DNA of 64,000 nt from JBBSJZ01 sp041751935 (GTDB lineage Bacteria; Planctomycetota; Planctomycetia; Pirellulales; Pirellulaceae): NCBI GenBank assembly GCA_041751935.1, contig JBGSIA010000075.1, positions 1-64,000 of the forward strand, in the 5' to 3' direction. Position numbers and translations under genes: made by a program. The notes under the pieces were generated by a model. It saw only the letters and a list, made by a program, of their open reading frames with translations, was not told where the DNA came from and ran no database searches. How positions within the stretch are numbered: position 1 is the first letter of the stretch; every line of letters begins with the position of its first letter. Shown piece by piece: positions 1-8,709 of this stretch.

Positions 1-99
1 GAAATGCTGCGAAGTGAATTTTTGAGCGATCTGCAAAACGCCGCCGACCAAGCAAAAATCCGCGACCGACTTGAACGCCTACTATTCTTGGCTGCCTGA
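1..99 (+). CDS. C-terminal fragment of an unrecognised reading frame at the window edge
   Basis: Frame 1 is open from the first base to a TGA at 97-99 and gives 32 residues, charged and helix-like, ending in LLFLAA. It could be the tail of an upstream gene cut by the window edge. It could also be part of the broken gene described in the next entry, because frame 2 is open over the same stretch (26-148) and also reads like protein. I do not recognise it. Confidence 0.3.
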   Translation, partial: EMLRSEFLSDLQNAADQAKIRDRLERLLFLAA

Positions 100-452
100 C
101 GAAAACTTTTATCCTCACAACTCACCTAAAGTGCAGTCCACTAACGGATGAAGTTAAAGGTTCCGTCGCTTTTGCATCGGAATTCACCGGCCGCGGGCCA
201 CAGGACGCCCACGGCCGATCCCTGCGCGAGTTCGATATGCAGACGCGAATGTTTAAATACCCTTGCAGCTACTTGATCTACTCGTCGACCTTCGTCAACT
301 TAGAACCAGAACTGCTCAATCAAGTCTGTGTGCAATTGCGGCAGGTACTTGAGGGCAAGACGGTGTCACTGGAGTATGCCCATTTGACACCCGGGCTGCG
401 ACAAGAGATCCTGGAAATTCTTGGCGACACGCATAACGAGTTCAAACAATAG
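75..452 (+). pseudogene. Frame-broken C-terminus of a conserved planctomycete protein
   Basis: The frame open from 75 to the TAA at 450-452 contains a segment that looks strongly conserved: GRSLREFDMQTRMFKYPCSY at about 213-272, then helical sequence to the stop. The first ATG in this frame is at 237, inside that block. No ATG, GTG or TTG precedes it back to the stop at 72-74, so the protein-like sequence upstream (about 147-236) has no conventional start. From memory, similar C-termini occur in long planctomycete proteins of unknown function. The simplest reading is a gene that lost its frame near 100-150, because frame 2 (26-148) is also protein-like there. A sequencing error would look the same. 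A short 71-residue gene starting at 237 is possible but less likely. Confidence 0.55.
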
Positions 453-466
453 ACAGCGTCTGCAAC

Positions 467-913
467 GTGAAAAGCCCCAGTGTCATCCGCGATTCAGAAC
501 TGCAAGTTGCGATGACGCCGATGATCGACGTGGTATTTTTGCTATTAATTTTCTTTGTCTGGACCAGCAGTTTTGCGATTCCTGAATCGGATTTACCCAG
601 TTCGATTGCTACGACTGAAACAGCCGGCGGTGGTGGTGAATCAACAACAACTGTGCAGGCCGAGGCGTTTGATGAACTCGTCATCACGATCGCGGCAGAT
701 GGTGCGAGTACCACGATCCGGCTGAACCAACAACAGGTCACCGACGTGAGCGACTTGAAGCGTCGCCTGCGTGAAATCTTCTCCTTGGATGTCCAGCCTG
801 CGGTGATTGTTGATCCCGAACCGCAAGTCACGATGGCCGACGCAGTCGCCGTCTTCGACGCCGTTCGCTCCTCCGGTGCCAACCGAGTCCTCTTCGCAAT
901 CGAGGCGGAGTGA
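467..913 (+). CDS. exbD: ExbD/TolR-type biopolymer transport protein
   Basis: 148 residues with a GTG start. The architecture is that of ExbD/TolR: a short cytoplasmic N-terminus, one membrane helix at about residues 17-37, and a periplasmic alpha/beta domain. The segment MTPMIDVVFLLLIFF carries the conserved intramembrane Asp (D21) that takes part in proton-driven energy transfer with ExbB/TolQ. The linker after the helix is rich in Thr, Gly and Ser. No ExbB is visible in the window, so the motor partner is either upstream of the edge or elsewhere. The stop overlaps the start of the next gene (TGATG), which indicates translational coupling. It lies 14 bases after the broken gene. Confidence in the family is high; the transported substrate is unknown. 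Confidence 0.9.
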   Translation: MKSPSVIRDSELQVAMTPMIDVVFLLLIFFVWTSSFAIPESDLPSSIATTETAGGGGESTTTVQAEAFDELVITIAADGASTTIRLNQQQVTDVSDLKRRLREIFSLDVQPAVIVDPEPQVTMADAVAVFDAVRSSGANRVLFAIEAE

Positions 914-3318
914 TGCGGTTATGTTTGCTGCTTATTTTGAGCACCGTGCATGTTTGGGCGAACGACCCAGGCACTATGCCGGTACAACGAACGAGCGTTT
1001 CCCAGGATGCGGACCTTCTGGATGCTTTGATTCGATTGGCACGGTTCGATGAGGCTGAGTGGTTATGTCGCACACGGTTATCGGAAGCTGGCGACAATGC
1101 CTTTCTCCGTGATTGGTGGACGTGCGGCTTATCACGTGTACTTGCCGGGAATTTGATGGCCGATGGGCGGCTCAGCGATGAGGAGCTTGTCATGGCGCAG
1201 GCTCCAATCCACGAGAACTTGCAATCGTATCCGGATTCAACCTACGAACTTTTCGCTCGTTTTCAACTCATCGAACTCTTGCGAGAGGGATGCTTTCAAG
1301 ATTCGTTGGCTGCTTCGACAAGTGGTACAGATTCGGAGGAGTCGAAACTCGCCGTCAAGCGCGGCGCAAGAGTCGCTATCGAATCGGATGCGCTCATTGC
1401 ACGCATTGTTGATCAACGATCACGGTTTGCAACAGCGAAGCTCGATTCGAATCAACAATCGCTTGGCGAAGACTTGTCACAACTCGAACAGCGATTGCGA
1501 GTCAGTTCGGCACAGACGCTGTTGGTTTTGACGGACGTGTTCGCTGATGGTAGTCGCGATCAGCAAGACGCTGCGACCAAAGCGTTGCGGAGTGTAGAGT
1601 CGTCGATGGAGTCACTGCCGCCAAAATCAACTGGCTGGATGGAGTTACAACTGTTGCGAGTGGAAGCGATCCTACGCAGTGGCGATGTTCGACAAGCAAT
1701 GTCCGCATATCAGGTGATTGCGAGTGCCATGCCGGTTGAATTACAGCGTCAATCGCTGGCGATGCGATTGCGATTGGCGCTCGCCGATGGTCAATGGGCG
1801 AACGTGATGCGACAGTTAGAAATGTACCGACAAAGCGGCTCAAATTCATTCGAAGTCGATCTTATCCAGCTCCGCTTTTTGATCGGACTAGCGGGGCTTG
1901 CTCCCGAGCAACTCGAAGATTTAGGCAAAACAAACCTAGACTTGGATGCAGAGATCCAGTCTTGGATAGATTCGATCGCCGCACGATATGGTACGTATGA
2001 GCGTCGACGCGCCGAAGCGATGGTACTGCGATCATTGGGCGCGTCAGCAGGTCGTGAACCACACAGCGATCCTAAGATCGGCCCTGGCTTGGTCGCGGCG
2101 CAAGGCGAAGACTGGTTGCGACGTGGCGATCCCTTCCGAGCTGGAGAAATGCTTGCTGCGGCCGCGTTAGCCGAGCCTGATCACCAGCGCAGCCGAGTGT
2201 ATGCGTCGAAAGCGGCGGCTGCTTTTGTCGCGGCGAATGATTCGTTCAAGGCGGCATCGATTCTGTATCAAGTCGCGATTCGCCAGGGCGATGATGCTGA
2301 AGCTGCTGCATTGGCCGTCCAAGGCATCCTGCTATTAGCAAACATTGGTGACGCCAAGTATAACGAACAGCTCGAAAAGATGATCCGTGAAACGCTGCAG
2401 CGCTGGCCAAATGAAAAACACGTTGTCGGTATTCGCGATTGGTACAGCGGTTCGCTGGAACAACGATCCCGGTGGATCGATGCCGCAGAACTTGTAACCC
2501 CGCTTGATCTCAATTCGCTCGATGAAATCGATTTGCTTCAGGTTATCGCCAAGTGGCACAAGGCGGCGGAGCAAGTCGATTCCAGCGAATTGACAACACT
2601 AAGCGATCGCTTTCAAGCTGCATTTGCACGTATCGATGCCGTATCCAACGGCGAACTTCGATCCGGATATTTAGCCGCCGCCGCCTTCACGCTTACACGG
2701 GACGAGCTTCGCAGGATCGATACCGAACTTGCTGTAAGCTCGAACGAAATTTCTCGCGTGCATGAAGTACCACTGGCATTATTGAAATTTCGCAAGACCG
2801 GAATTCCACCTGCGCCCTTGCAAGCAGCCGCCAAGTCTTGGCATAGCCAGCTTGAGAAACGATTGATGAACGACGCTCGCATCGATCCTTCGTTTCGAAC
2901 AGATGTGGCCACGTTGATCGCATCGTGGCCGAACGAACACACAATTTCATTGTCTCATGTCGAGCGATTGGTGTGGCTGGGAAAAACAGATCAAGCGATT
3001 GCCGCTGCTAAATCGCTGGCCGAAAAATCACTCAATGCTGGAGAGGCGGTGCGTGGCATCGCGAGATTATTCGAAAGTGCAGGTGACACGGCGACGCGCG
3101 CGGTTGCGATCCAATGGTGGGATGAACTCGCCAGCGGTTTGCCTCGCAACAGCGACGACTGGCATGAAGCAAAAATGAATGCGATTGAACTACTGGTGAA
3201 CATCGGCAAGCGTGACGAAGCCGTCAAACGGGTTCGCTATATCTTATTGACTCATCCGCCCAGCGACGGGGAATTGAAACGCCGATACCAACAGGTCGCT
3301 CCTGGTGACGTCAAGTGA
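913..3318 (+). CDS. Secreted helical-repeat (TPR-like) protein of unknown function
   Basis: About 801 residues. ATG 913 overlaps the exbD stop, and a GTG three bases earlier is an alternative. A signal peptide (MRLCLLLILSTVHVWA) is followed by a long all-helical protein full of alternating Ala/Leu/Glu segments typical of TPR-like solenoids. Clearer repeat-like stretches lie around residues 390-480 and 690-790, for example an Ala-rich segment containing MLAAAALAEPDHQRSRVYAS. No catalytic motif is seen. TPR proteins following ExbD genes are common in planctomycetes, and the coupling suggests a periplasmic scaffold for the ExbD complex. Its stop overlaps the GTG start of the next gene (GTGA). 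Confidence 0.8.
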   Translation: MRLCLLLILSTVHVWANDPGTMPVQRTSVSQDADLLDALIRLARFDEAEWLCRTRLSEAGDNAFLRDWWTCGLSRVLAGNLMADGRLSDEELVMAQAPIHENLQSYPDSTYELFARFQLIELLREGCFQDSLAASTSGTDSEESKLAVKRGARVAIESDALIARIVDQRSRFATAKLDSNQQSLGEDLSQLEQRLRVSSAQTLLVLTDVFADGSRDQQDAATKALRSVESSMESLPPKSTGWMELQLLRVEAILRSGDVRQAMSAYQVIASAMPVELQRQSLAMRLRLALADGQWANVMRQLEMYRQSGSNSFEVDLIQLRFLIGLAGLAPEQLEDLGKTNLDLDAEIQSWIDSIAARYGTYERRRAEAMVLRSLGASAGREPHSDPKIGPGLVAAQGEDWLRRGDPFRAGEMLAAAALAEPDHQRSRVYASKAAAAFVAANDSFKAASILYQVAIRQGDDAEAAALAVQGILLLANIGDAKYNEQLEKMIRETLQRWPNEKHVVGIRDWYSGSLEQRSRWIDAAELVTPLDLNSLDEIDLLQVIAKWHKAAEQVDSSELTTLSDRFQAAFARIDAVSNGELRSGYLAAAAFTLTRDELRRIDTELAVSSNEISRVHEVPLALLKFRKTGIPPAPLQAAAKSWHSQLEKRLMNDARIDPSFRTDVATLIASWPNEHTISLSHVERLVWLGKTDQAIAAAKSLAEKSLNAGEAVRGIARLFESAGDTATRAVAIQWWDELASGLPRNSDDWHEAKMNAIELLVNIGKRDEAVKRVRYILLTHPPSDGELKRRYQQVAPGDVK

Positions 3319-3758
3319 CTCTTGACGATAATGATTCCAGCGAGAAAACAGGGCGATTCGTGATCCTGCGGCACGATGTTGGACAGTACACCCCACGGAC
3401 GACCAAATCGCACTGGGATTGGATGTTCGAGTTGGAGGGACGATTAAGAACGTTTGCCGTGGACGCGGTTGATTGGTCAACTTTTCCCATAGAGTCACCA
3501 GCCGATTCGCTTGCTGATCATCGCATCGCCTATCTGGATTACGAAGGCGAGTTGTCTCACGACCGAGGCTCGGTGCAGCGAATCGCATGGGGACGATACA
3601 AACGATTGCAGGTTAACGACAAACGGTTCCTGGCAACATTAGTTCAGATCCAGTGGGCGACAGCGACAATCAACATCGAAAACGATCAGCGAATCCTCGT
3701 CGATTTTTCACTGGTAGAAAGTCTTGAAACTTGGAGACTTCGATTGTCGCCTGCGTGA
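3315..3758 (+). CDS. Stand-alone LigD N-terminal (3'-phosphoesterase-like) domain protein
   Basis: 147 residues, GTG start overlapping the previous stop by four bases. The sequence follows the phosphoesterase domain of bacterial NHEJ ligase LigD: RFVILRHD, then SHWDWMFELEG, then ADHRIAYLDYEGEL. The metal-binding residues known for that domain can be matched by position to H20, H33, D35 and H69. That domain trims 3'-phosphate and ribonucleotide ends. Here there is no ligase or polymerase domain, so a role in end processing is inferred only. An insertion (about residues 23-31) sits between the first His and the HxD pair. The C-terminal 24 codons overlap the convergent gene below. Confidence 0.75.
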   Translation: MTLDDNDSSEKTGRFVILRHDVGQYTPRTTKSHWDWMFELEGRLRTFAVDAVDWSTFPIESPADSLADHRIAYLDYEGELSHDRGSVQRIAWGRYKRLQVNDKRFLATLVQIQWATATINIENDQRILVDFSLVESLETWRLRLSPA

Positions 3759-4501
3759 TAGGAAACAAAACGATGTACCGAGCCGCGCGGTTCGTAGGAC
3801 TCATGAGCCAGGGCGCCCGTGTGTCCAGCAAGTTGTAGTTTGCCTTCGATTAATTGGACCGATTCGACGACCACTGGTTTCAATACATAGTTGGGATGTT
3901 CACTGGGCACAGCAACGAGTGCAACTGGCCCCTCGTCGGTCATATCCCAACGAATGTCAACATCGCCAGTCGCTGCTTCGCGAGTGATATTGTTGAGGAA
4001 GCTATTCAGAGGCAAAGGAAGCGCGCCGGCGCGGAGATTACTGACACGAACTGCCAACATATTGGGTTGTTCGGTCAATTCGACAGAGACTTCACAACTA
4101 ATAACGGTATCGATGCGACGATTGGTGTACTGTACAGCAGCCAAGATACGACCATCTTCGATCAACACGCGAGGTTCCTTGGCTCCGCTTGCCAACAGCT
4201 TTGGAAATTTATTGGGGAGCTCTTCGACAAGCCATGCATTGATCTCGTCATCACTGAAGGATGCGTGCCAGGAGCCTCGCTTGGCAGCGTCAGTTTGCAG
4301 TTGCTGCACATCGGTCTGCAGACGACGGCTCGCTTCGGCAACCTTTGCAGGAAGTTGCTTCTTAGCACGAGCATAAAATTCGGGGACGTGACTTGTTTGT
4401 TGCACGGCCCACTTGACGCCGATCCCGCCAGAGACGCTTGCGAGAAGCAAGGTTGCGAGCGAAACTCGCACCCAGCGTGACTTTTTCCAATCTCGTTTCA
4501 C
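3686..4501 (-). CDS. Membrane-anchored protein of unknown function
   Basis: 271 residues with a GTG start. A positively charged N-terminus (MKRDWKKSRW) and a hydrophobic helix (about residues 12-32) form a signal anchor. A charged helical stretch (about 38-75, possibly coiled coil) follows, then a mixed alpha/beta extracytoplasmic domain. I do not recognise a family. It lies 60 bases downstream of the large secreted protein on the same strand, so the two are probably co-transcribed. Its last 73 bases overlap the convergent phosphoesterase-like gene. Both frames look protein-like in the overlap. Confidence 0.7.
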   Translation of the reverse strand: MKRDWKKSRWVRVSLATLLLASVSGGIGVKWAVQQTSHVPEFYARAKKQLPAKVAEASRRLQTDVQQLQTDAAKRGSWHASFSDDEINAWLVEELPNKFPKLLASGAKEPRVLIEDGRILAAVQYTNRRIDTVISCEVSVELTEQPNMLAVRVSNLRAGALPLPLNSFLNNITREAATGDVDIRWDMTDEGPVALVAVPSEHPNYVLKPVVVESVQLIEGKLQLAGHTGALAHESYEPRGSVHRFVSYHAGDNRSLQVSRLSTSEKSTRIR

Positions 4502-4561
4502 AATCGCCCCCGTGGGGTGAAGATGACCTATAAACAGAAAATAGACGCGATGTAACTGATC

Positions 4562-7500
4562 CTAAAATCGTAACGGACGCGGCAGCCAACCGCGAATTCG
4601 ATCGGCAACGCCAGGAACCGGCTCTTCAGTTCGTTTTAGATTATGTTCGCTGGACAAGGTTGGAGGTGGTTCAATGCTCAATAAATGTCGAGCCCAATCG
4701 TTGCGAATTGCCCGAGCCGAGGGCGCTAAATTGCCTCGCTGGAGCCCTTGTACCGCCAGAAACGACTGGCCTTGCAGTTCGTTTCGCTCATTTTCGAGAG
4801 GAAATCGATCGTGAAGATGAACATCGTCCACCCAAATCTTCCCCCCTGTTAGGTTGTCAATCGTCAGTCGCAGTGATTCGGTTTCGGCTGGTTCCAACGC
4901 ATCGATTTCGAGCAGCACGCGGCGCGGTTGCCAGCACCCGTCTCTCGGAACGTCCACTTCGATTGCATAACGTACTGGCGCGCCCCGATGTCGGCCTTCG
5001 ATAGCGATACGCATTCGAGCAGCTTTGCGTTCGAACGTCGGCGATTGATCCGCACTCTGGGGACTCAATTCACCGCGATAGGCAAGTGCAACCGCCAATC
5101 GACCGGATGCGGGGACTTCAATTGTTTCACTAACCAGCCAGGTATGCGTCGTGCTGTGGGGGTCGGTCGTCAGCCGCACCGATTGCTTTCCCTCCACGGC
5201 TTCCGTGTCGATCTGGACGGCGTCCGGCGGATGCTGGGCACCCATCCAACCGACAATTCCAACCGACGAAGACTGTTCGAAACCGCCATTGGCCAGCGCC
5301 GGATAATCGGGCAATTCTGAAAACGATCCCAAGCGTTCGACGAGCAGCGTGACGGCACTCTTGATTCGCCCTAAACCAACCTCGCCAGCGGTCGGACGAC
5401 TCGTCCAATCGGAGACTTTACGTGCTGTCACACTGCTAGTGAAGTAACGAGTTTCGCCCGCCGCAAGACGAACCGAACGCGGCTGGGCGCTGTCTATCGG
5501 CGCGGTTGCGAGCGGCGCCCCAAATGCGTCGAAACTCAAGACACCAAAACTTGCTGGGGACGACCAAGAAACTTGAGGATCGCTGGTTATATCGATCTCA
5601 GATGCCCATGGCGCGATGTTCACCGCGAGAATCGAGCCAGTCGTTGGGTCTTGATACAGTCGCATCGGTGGCGTACTTGGATCACGTGGCGTTACAGGTT
5701 GCATTCGCCCGATAGACGCTGAAGCCAGTGAACGAATCATCGTCGACAGATTTGGCGAAACGCTGCCGGTAACGGTGTCAAAATCAAAAACGACAAACTG
5801 GGGATGAACGCGATCGATGACTCGCGACAAATCCAAGCAGAGCGAATCATCGAACAGTGTGGCGGATGCGTCACCAGCGACGACAGATAGTTCGCTCAGG
5901 GCAACGGCAATTGGGCGATCATGCACAGGTTCGTGTGACGATAGTGAATTTAAGTGACGCGACGCTGCGAGCCGTTGTGACAGCGACCCCAGTGTCGCTC
6001 GGCGATGCTCGATCATCGGGACGATCTGCGACGTTTTAGGCGGCCAGTGAACGTTACAAAACCCATCCTCGCCAGTCAAATTGACGCTCGACGATCGAAG
6101 CCGCAACAGGAAATTTGAGTCGCATTCCGATGCCACACGATCCCATAGACGACGTTGCTGGTCCAGTGATTCCGCACCTTTCGGTGCACTTCCTTCGCTG
6201 GGTCCCCAGTGCTCGTCACCCAAATTGCAAACACTGAATCCAGCAAAACAAGCGTGCTTGCTGCAAATGTCACTGAGTTCTCGGACCAGGGATAGCACCG
6301 CCACGTCCACTGGTTGAGTGGATGTTTCCGATGAGACAGGCAACATGGCGAGCGACTTCACTTTGCCAAAGTCGAGGCTGACTAGAACTCTCAATCCCGA
6401 ACTATCCAATAGATTCATGACGATTTCCAGGTTCGACTTCGTTGCCACTAAGGATTCACCCGCGGGAACGATGACAGCATTCATACCGCATGCCGTGGCG
6501 TAGTCGGCTAGCCGTGATGTCGCAGTCGACAGCCGAAACACTGATTGTGTCTCGGGTAAAAGCGACTGGACTGCACCCTTCGAATGAAAATCGGAAGTCA
6601 ATTGCGATGCCCAATCGCTATTATTCAAGCTCAAAGCGACGGTGCTCGGATCAGGCGAAAGATCGACCTGGCCAACGGACAGGCGTTGTGGGCCAGCGGT
6701 CACTTGAATCGAATGAAATTTCGCTACCGCAGTCGCATCCAAGTTCGTCAAACGAATCGTTTGCTCACCTTCGCATGGATAGTACACAAATGATCGAGTG
6801 GCCCAAGGTTGGTCGTCAATGTGTACTGATTCTCCCGAAAATGCTAACGAATGCAGCGGAGTAGCATCACTCGAGATCACGTCGACACGATACTTGGCGG
6901 ACGTTCCAGTTGGATAGCGAACTGAGATAACATGAGGAAGACTCGGCCGCAGAACCGGTAGTTTAAATTCGCAACTGGTTGACGGTGCGAGTGATGATAT
7001 CGATTCGCCATTGTGCTCGGTTGTCTCCAGGGTTGAACTACTTTGAGGCTGGATGGTTGACAGAATTGCTCCCGTCGTCGCCGGAACGAAACCGGTGATC
7101 GTCCATTGTCGCGACTCGGCTGGACGAATCGTTCCAATAACTCGCCACGAGGTCTCCGCCGAGGCCGGTTGCGCTTCCTTTATGGTTGATCGCGACGAAG
7201 CATCCGCGCGTACAATGAACGGCCGTCCCGACTCAACAATCACTTCGCTGCGACGTCGGAACTTGCTCCAAACCGATTCGTCTTGCATTTCCAACATACC
7301 GCGAAACTCATACACACCAGGCTGCTCTGGCGCATTCACTGTCACCGTGATTGACGTTGCTGAACCGGTCTCGTCCAGCACTATATCGCGAGTTTCAGTC
7401 TCTAGAACCTCGTGATCACTTGCGCGTCGAAGAATATGCTTCAGTGCAACCGATGCCGAACAATGCGAACGAAGTTCGTTGATCGCGATGGTGAACGAAA

Positions 7501-7747
7501 GTGTTTCTTCGGGATTGCAGATTGAGGATTCCCTGTCCCATGTCACCTGCAACGAGTTGTTCGTCGGCGGTGTTACCTCAGTCGCTTTGACTGGCGTAAA
7601 TTCATCCGCAACCACGCGACTGGCAATTCCTACAGTGAATGCAACCACGACACAGAAAAAGACTCCGCCGCGACCAAGCAAACGCTCGCAAAAATCTGCC
7701 CCGTAAGCAGCACTCGTTCTTTGGCAGCGACTTCCTTGCCTGGACAT
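4562..7747 (-). CDS. Large secreted multidomain protein, possibly carbohydrate-active
   Basis: 1061 residues. A membrane-crossing stretch at about residues 27-45 ending in ADEF fits a signal peptide. The N-terminal third is beta-rich, with several phrases typical of bacterial extracellular beta-sandwich domains. The middle (about 430-720) alternates strand and helix segments and includes ATACGMNAVIVPAGES and VSLDFG, resembling a glycosidase-type TIM barrel, but I could not identify catalytic acids with confidence. Residues about 830-1000 read like a carbohydrate-binding beta-sandwich (NGGFEQSSSVGIVGW and a later paired strand region). A glycan-related function is inference. It probably forms an operon with the exonuclease upstream (98 bases) and the anchored protein downstream. 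Confidence 0.75.
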   Translation of the reverse strand: MSRQGSRCQRTSAAYGADFCERLLGRGGVFFCVVVAFTVGIASRVVADEFTPVKATEVTPPTNNSLQVTWDRESSICNPEETLSFTIAINELRSHCSASVALKHILRRASDHEVLETETRDIVLDETGSATSITVTVNAPEQPGVYEFRGMLEMQDESVWSKFRRRSEVIVESGRPFIVRADASSRSTIKEAQPASAETSWRVIGTIRPAESRQWTITGFVPATTGAILSTIQPQSSSTLETTEHNGESISSLAPSTSCEFKLPVLRPSLPHVISVRYPTGTSAKYRVDVISSDATPLHSLAFSGESVHIDDQPWATRSFVYYPCEGEQTIRLTNLDATAVAKFHSIQVTAGPQRLSVGQVDLSPDPSTVALSLNNSDWASQLTSDFHSKGAVQSLLPETQSVFRLSTATSRLADYATACGMNAVIVPAGESLVATKSNLEIVMNLLDSSGLRVLVSLDFGKVKSLAMLPVSSETSTQPVDVAVLSLVRELSDICSKHACFAGFSVCNLGDEHWGPSEGSAPKGAESLDQQRRLWDRVASECDSNFLLRLRSSSVNLTGEDGFCNVHWPPKTSQIVPMIEHRRATLGSLSQRLAASRHLNSLSSHEPVHDRPIAVALSELSVVAGDASATLFDDSLCLDLSRVIDRVHPQFVVFDFDTVTGSVSPNLSTMIRSLASASIGRMQPVTPRDPSTPPMRLYQDPTTGSILAVNIAPWASEIDITSDPQVSWSSPASFGVLSFDAFGAPLATAPIDSAQPRSVRLAAGETRYFTSSVTARKVSDWTSRPTAGEVGLGRIKSAVTLLVERLGSFSELPDYPALANGGFEQSSSVGIVGWMGAQHPPDAVQIDTEAVEGKQSVRLTTDPHSTTHTWLVSETIEVPASGRLAVALAYRGELSPQSADQSPTFERKAARMRIAIEGRHRGAPVRYAIEVDVPRDGCWQPRRVLLEIDALEPAETESLRLTIDNLTGGKIWVDDVHLHDRFPLENERNELQGQSFLAVQGLQRGNLAPSARAIRNDWARHLLSIEPPPTLSSEHNLKRTEEPVPGVADRIRGWLPRPLRF

Positions 7748-7845
7748 AAACCGTCAATTGAAAGATGTACCGAGATTGAGATAACCGACGGAGGCTACCA
7801 ATGATCGAGGCAGGAGGTAAAGTCGGAATCTGAAAACACCCTCGT

Positions 7846-8649
7846 TTAACTAGGTGCAACCCAGTCCCCCCAGCAATTCAGGTACGATGCGTAGGCTTCA
7901 CAATTGGGCGATCGCACTTCAATCCACTCTTTCGCCTCAGCGACTCGAGCGACCTCGTCGGCTAGCTCCAACCGGCCAACGAGAACCATAGAACGCAGAA
8001 AAACAAAGTAAGTATCAAGAACGTCACAACGGCAGTAATCACTGATCGCTTGCAAATTCCCCTCGTCGTATTGTGATTGCACTTGATCGCCCGTCATCCC
8101 TAGCTTGCCTGGTTTGCCAAGCAGTTGAGCCGCCAAGTTGAGGCCTCCATTGAATCGTGCAGCGCCATAGTTGGTCAAAAGTTCTTGTAGGTCCAAGTGA
8201 GCCGACATCGTGAAACGATTACGTGGCGAACGGTAGCCATCGTTCTCGAACCACTTTGGCAGCGACAGTCCGTATCGAAAGGCAGCAAGTTCCATTAGTG
8301 GCATATCGAACGAGCGTCCGTTGAAGGTGACCCATTGCGGTCGACGGTAAGCCTCCCAGCCTCGCCAAAAATGCTCGGTCATGATGTGTGGTCGAAAATT
8401 AGGCTCGTCGAGCGAAACGATATCGATTAAACGAAAATCGGCACTCACTTTCGCGATCACAACAGCGATCGGAGTTTGGAAAGTGTGAGGAATAAACGTT
8501 GAGCCTTTATCAGCAAACAACTCCGCTTGATAGCGCTCGATCGCTTCGGTGCTGTTAAGCCCCTCGCCGGAGTAGCGGACGGTGGACACCAAGTTGCCGT
8601 CAGCGATGCTTTCAACATCGAAAATCAGATGCGAAATTTCTTCGGCCAT
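7846..8649 (-). CDS. Predicted 3'-5' exonuclease of the PolB-like (DEDDy) family
   Basis: 267 residues. The three exonuclease motifs of the DEDD superfamily are visible. Exo I is DVES (D11, E13), Exo II is FNGRSFD (N110-D115), and Exo III is YCRCDVLDTY (Y205, D209). The overall match is to the predicted exonucleases related to the proofreading domain of DNA polymerase B (DUF2146/PF10108-like), which are single-domain proteins of about this size. It should be a cytosolic DNA-processing enzyme using two metal ions. It sits between a PQQ-repeat gene and a secreted protein gene on the same strand with short gaps (60 and 98 bases). Its neighbours do not suggest a specific repair pathway. Confidence 0.85.
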   Translation of the reverse strand: MAEEISHLIFDVESIADGNLVSTVRYSGEGLNSTEAIERYQAELFADKGSTFIPHTFQTPIAVVIAKVSADFRLIDIVSLDEPNFRPHIMTEHFWRGWEAYRRPQWVTFNGRSFDMPLMELAAFRYGLSLPKWFENDGYRSPRNRFTMSAHLDLQELLTNYGAARFNGGLNLAAQLLGKPGKLGMTGDQVQSQYDEGNLQAISDYCRCDVLDTYFVFLRSMVLVGRLELADEVARVAEAKEWIEVRSPNCEAYASYLNCWGDWVAPS

Positions 8650-8709
8650 GGTCGTCGACAGTCCTAGTGGAAGCGGTCAGGAAAAGACATCCAGTTGAGG
8701 CCAGCGGTT

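Noticed and set aside
3854..4480. 208-residue open frame on the plus strand
   Set aside because: It is antisense to the anchored protein gene, which has a clear signal-anchor and coherent composition; this frame has none.
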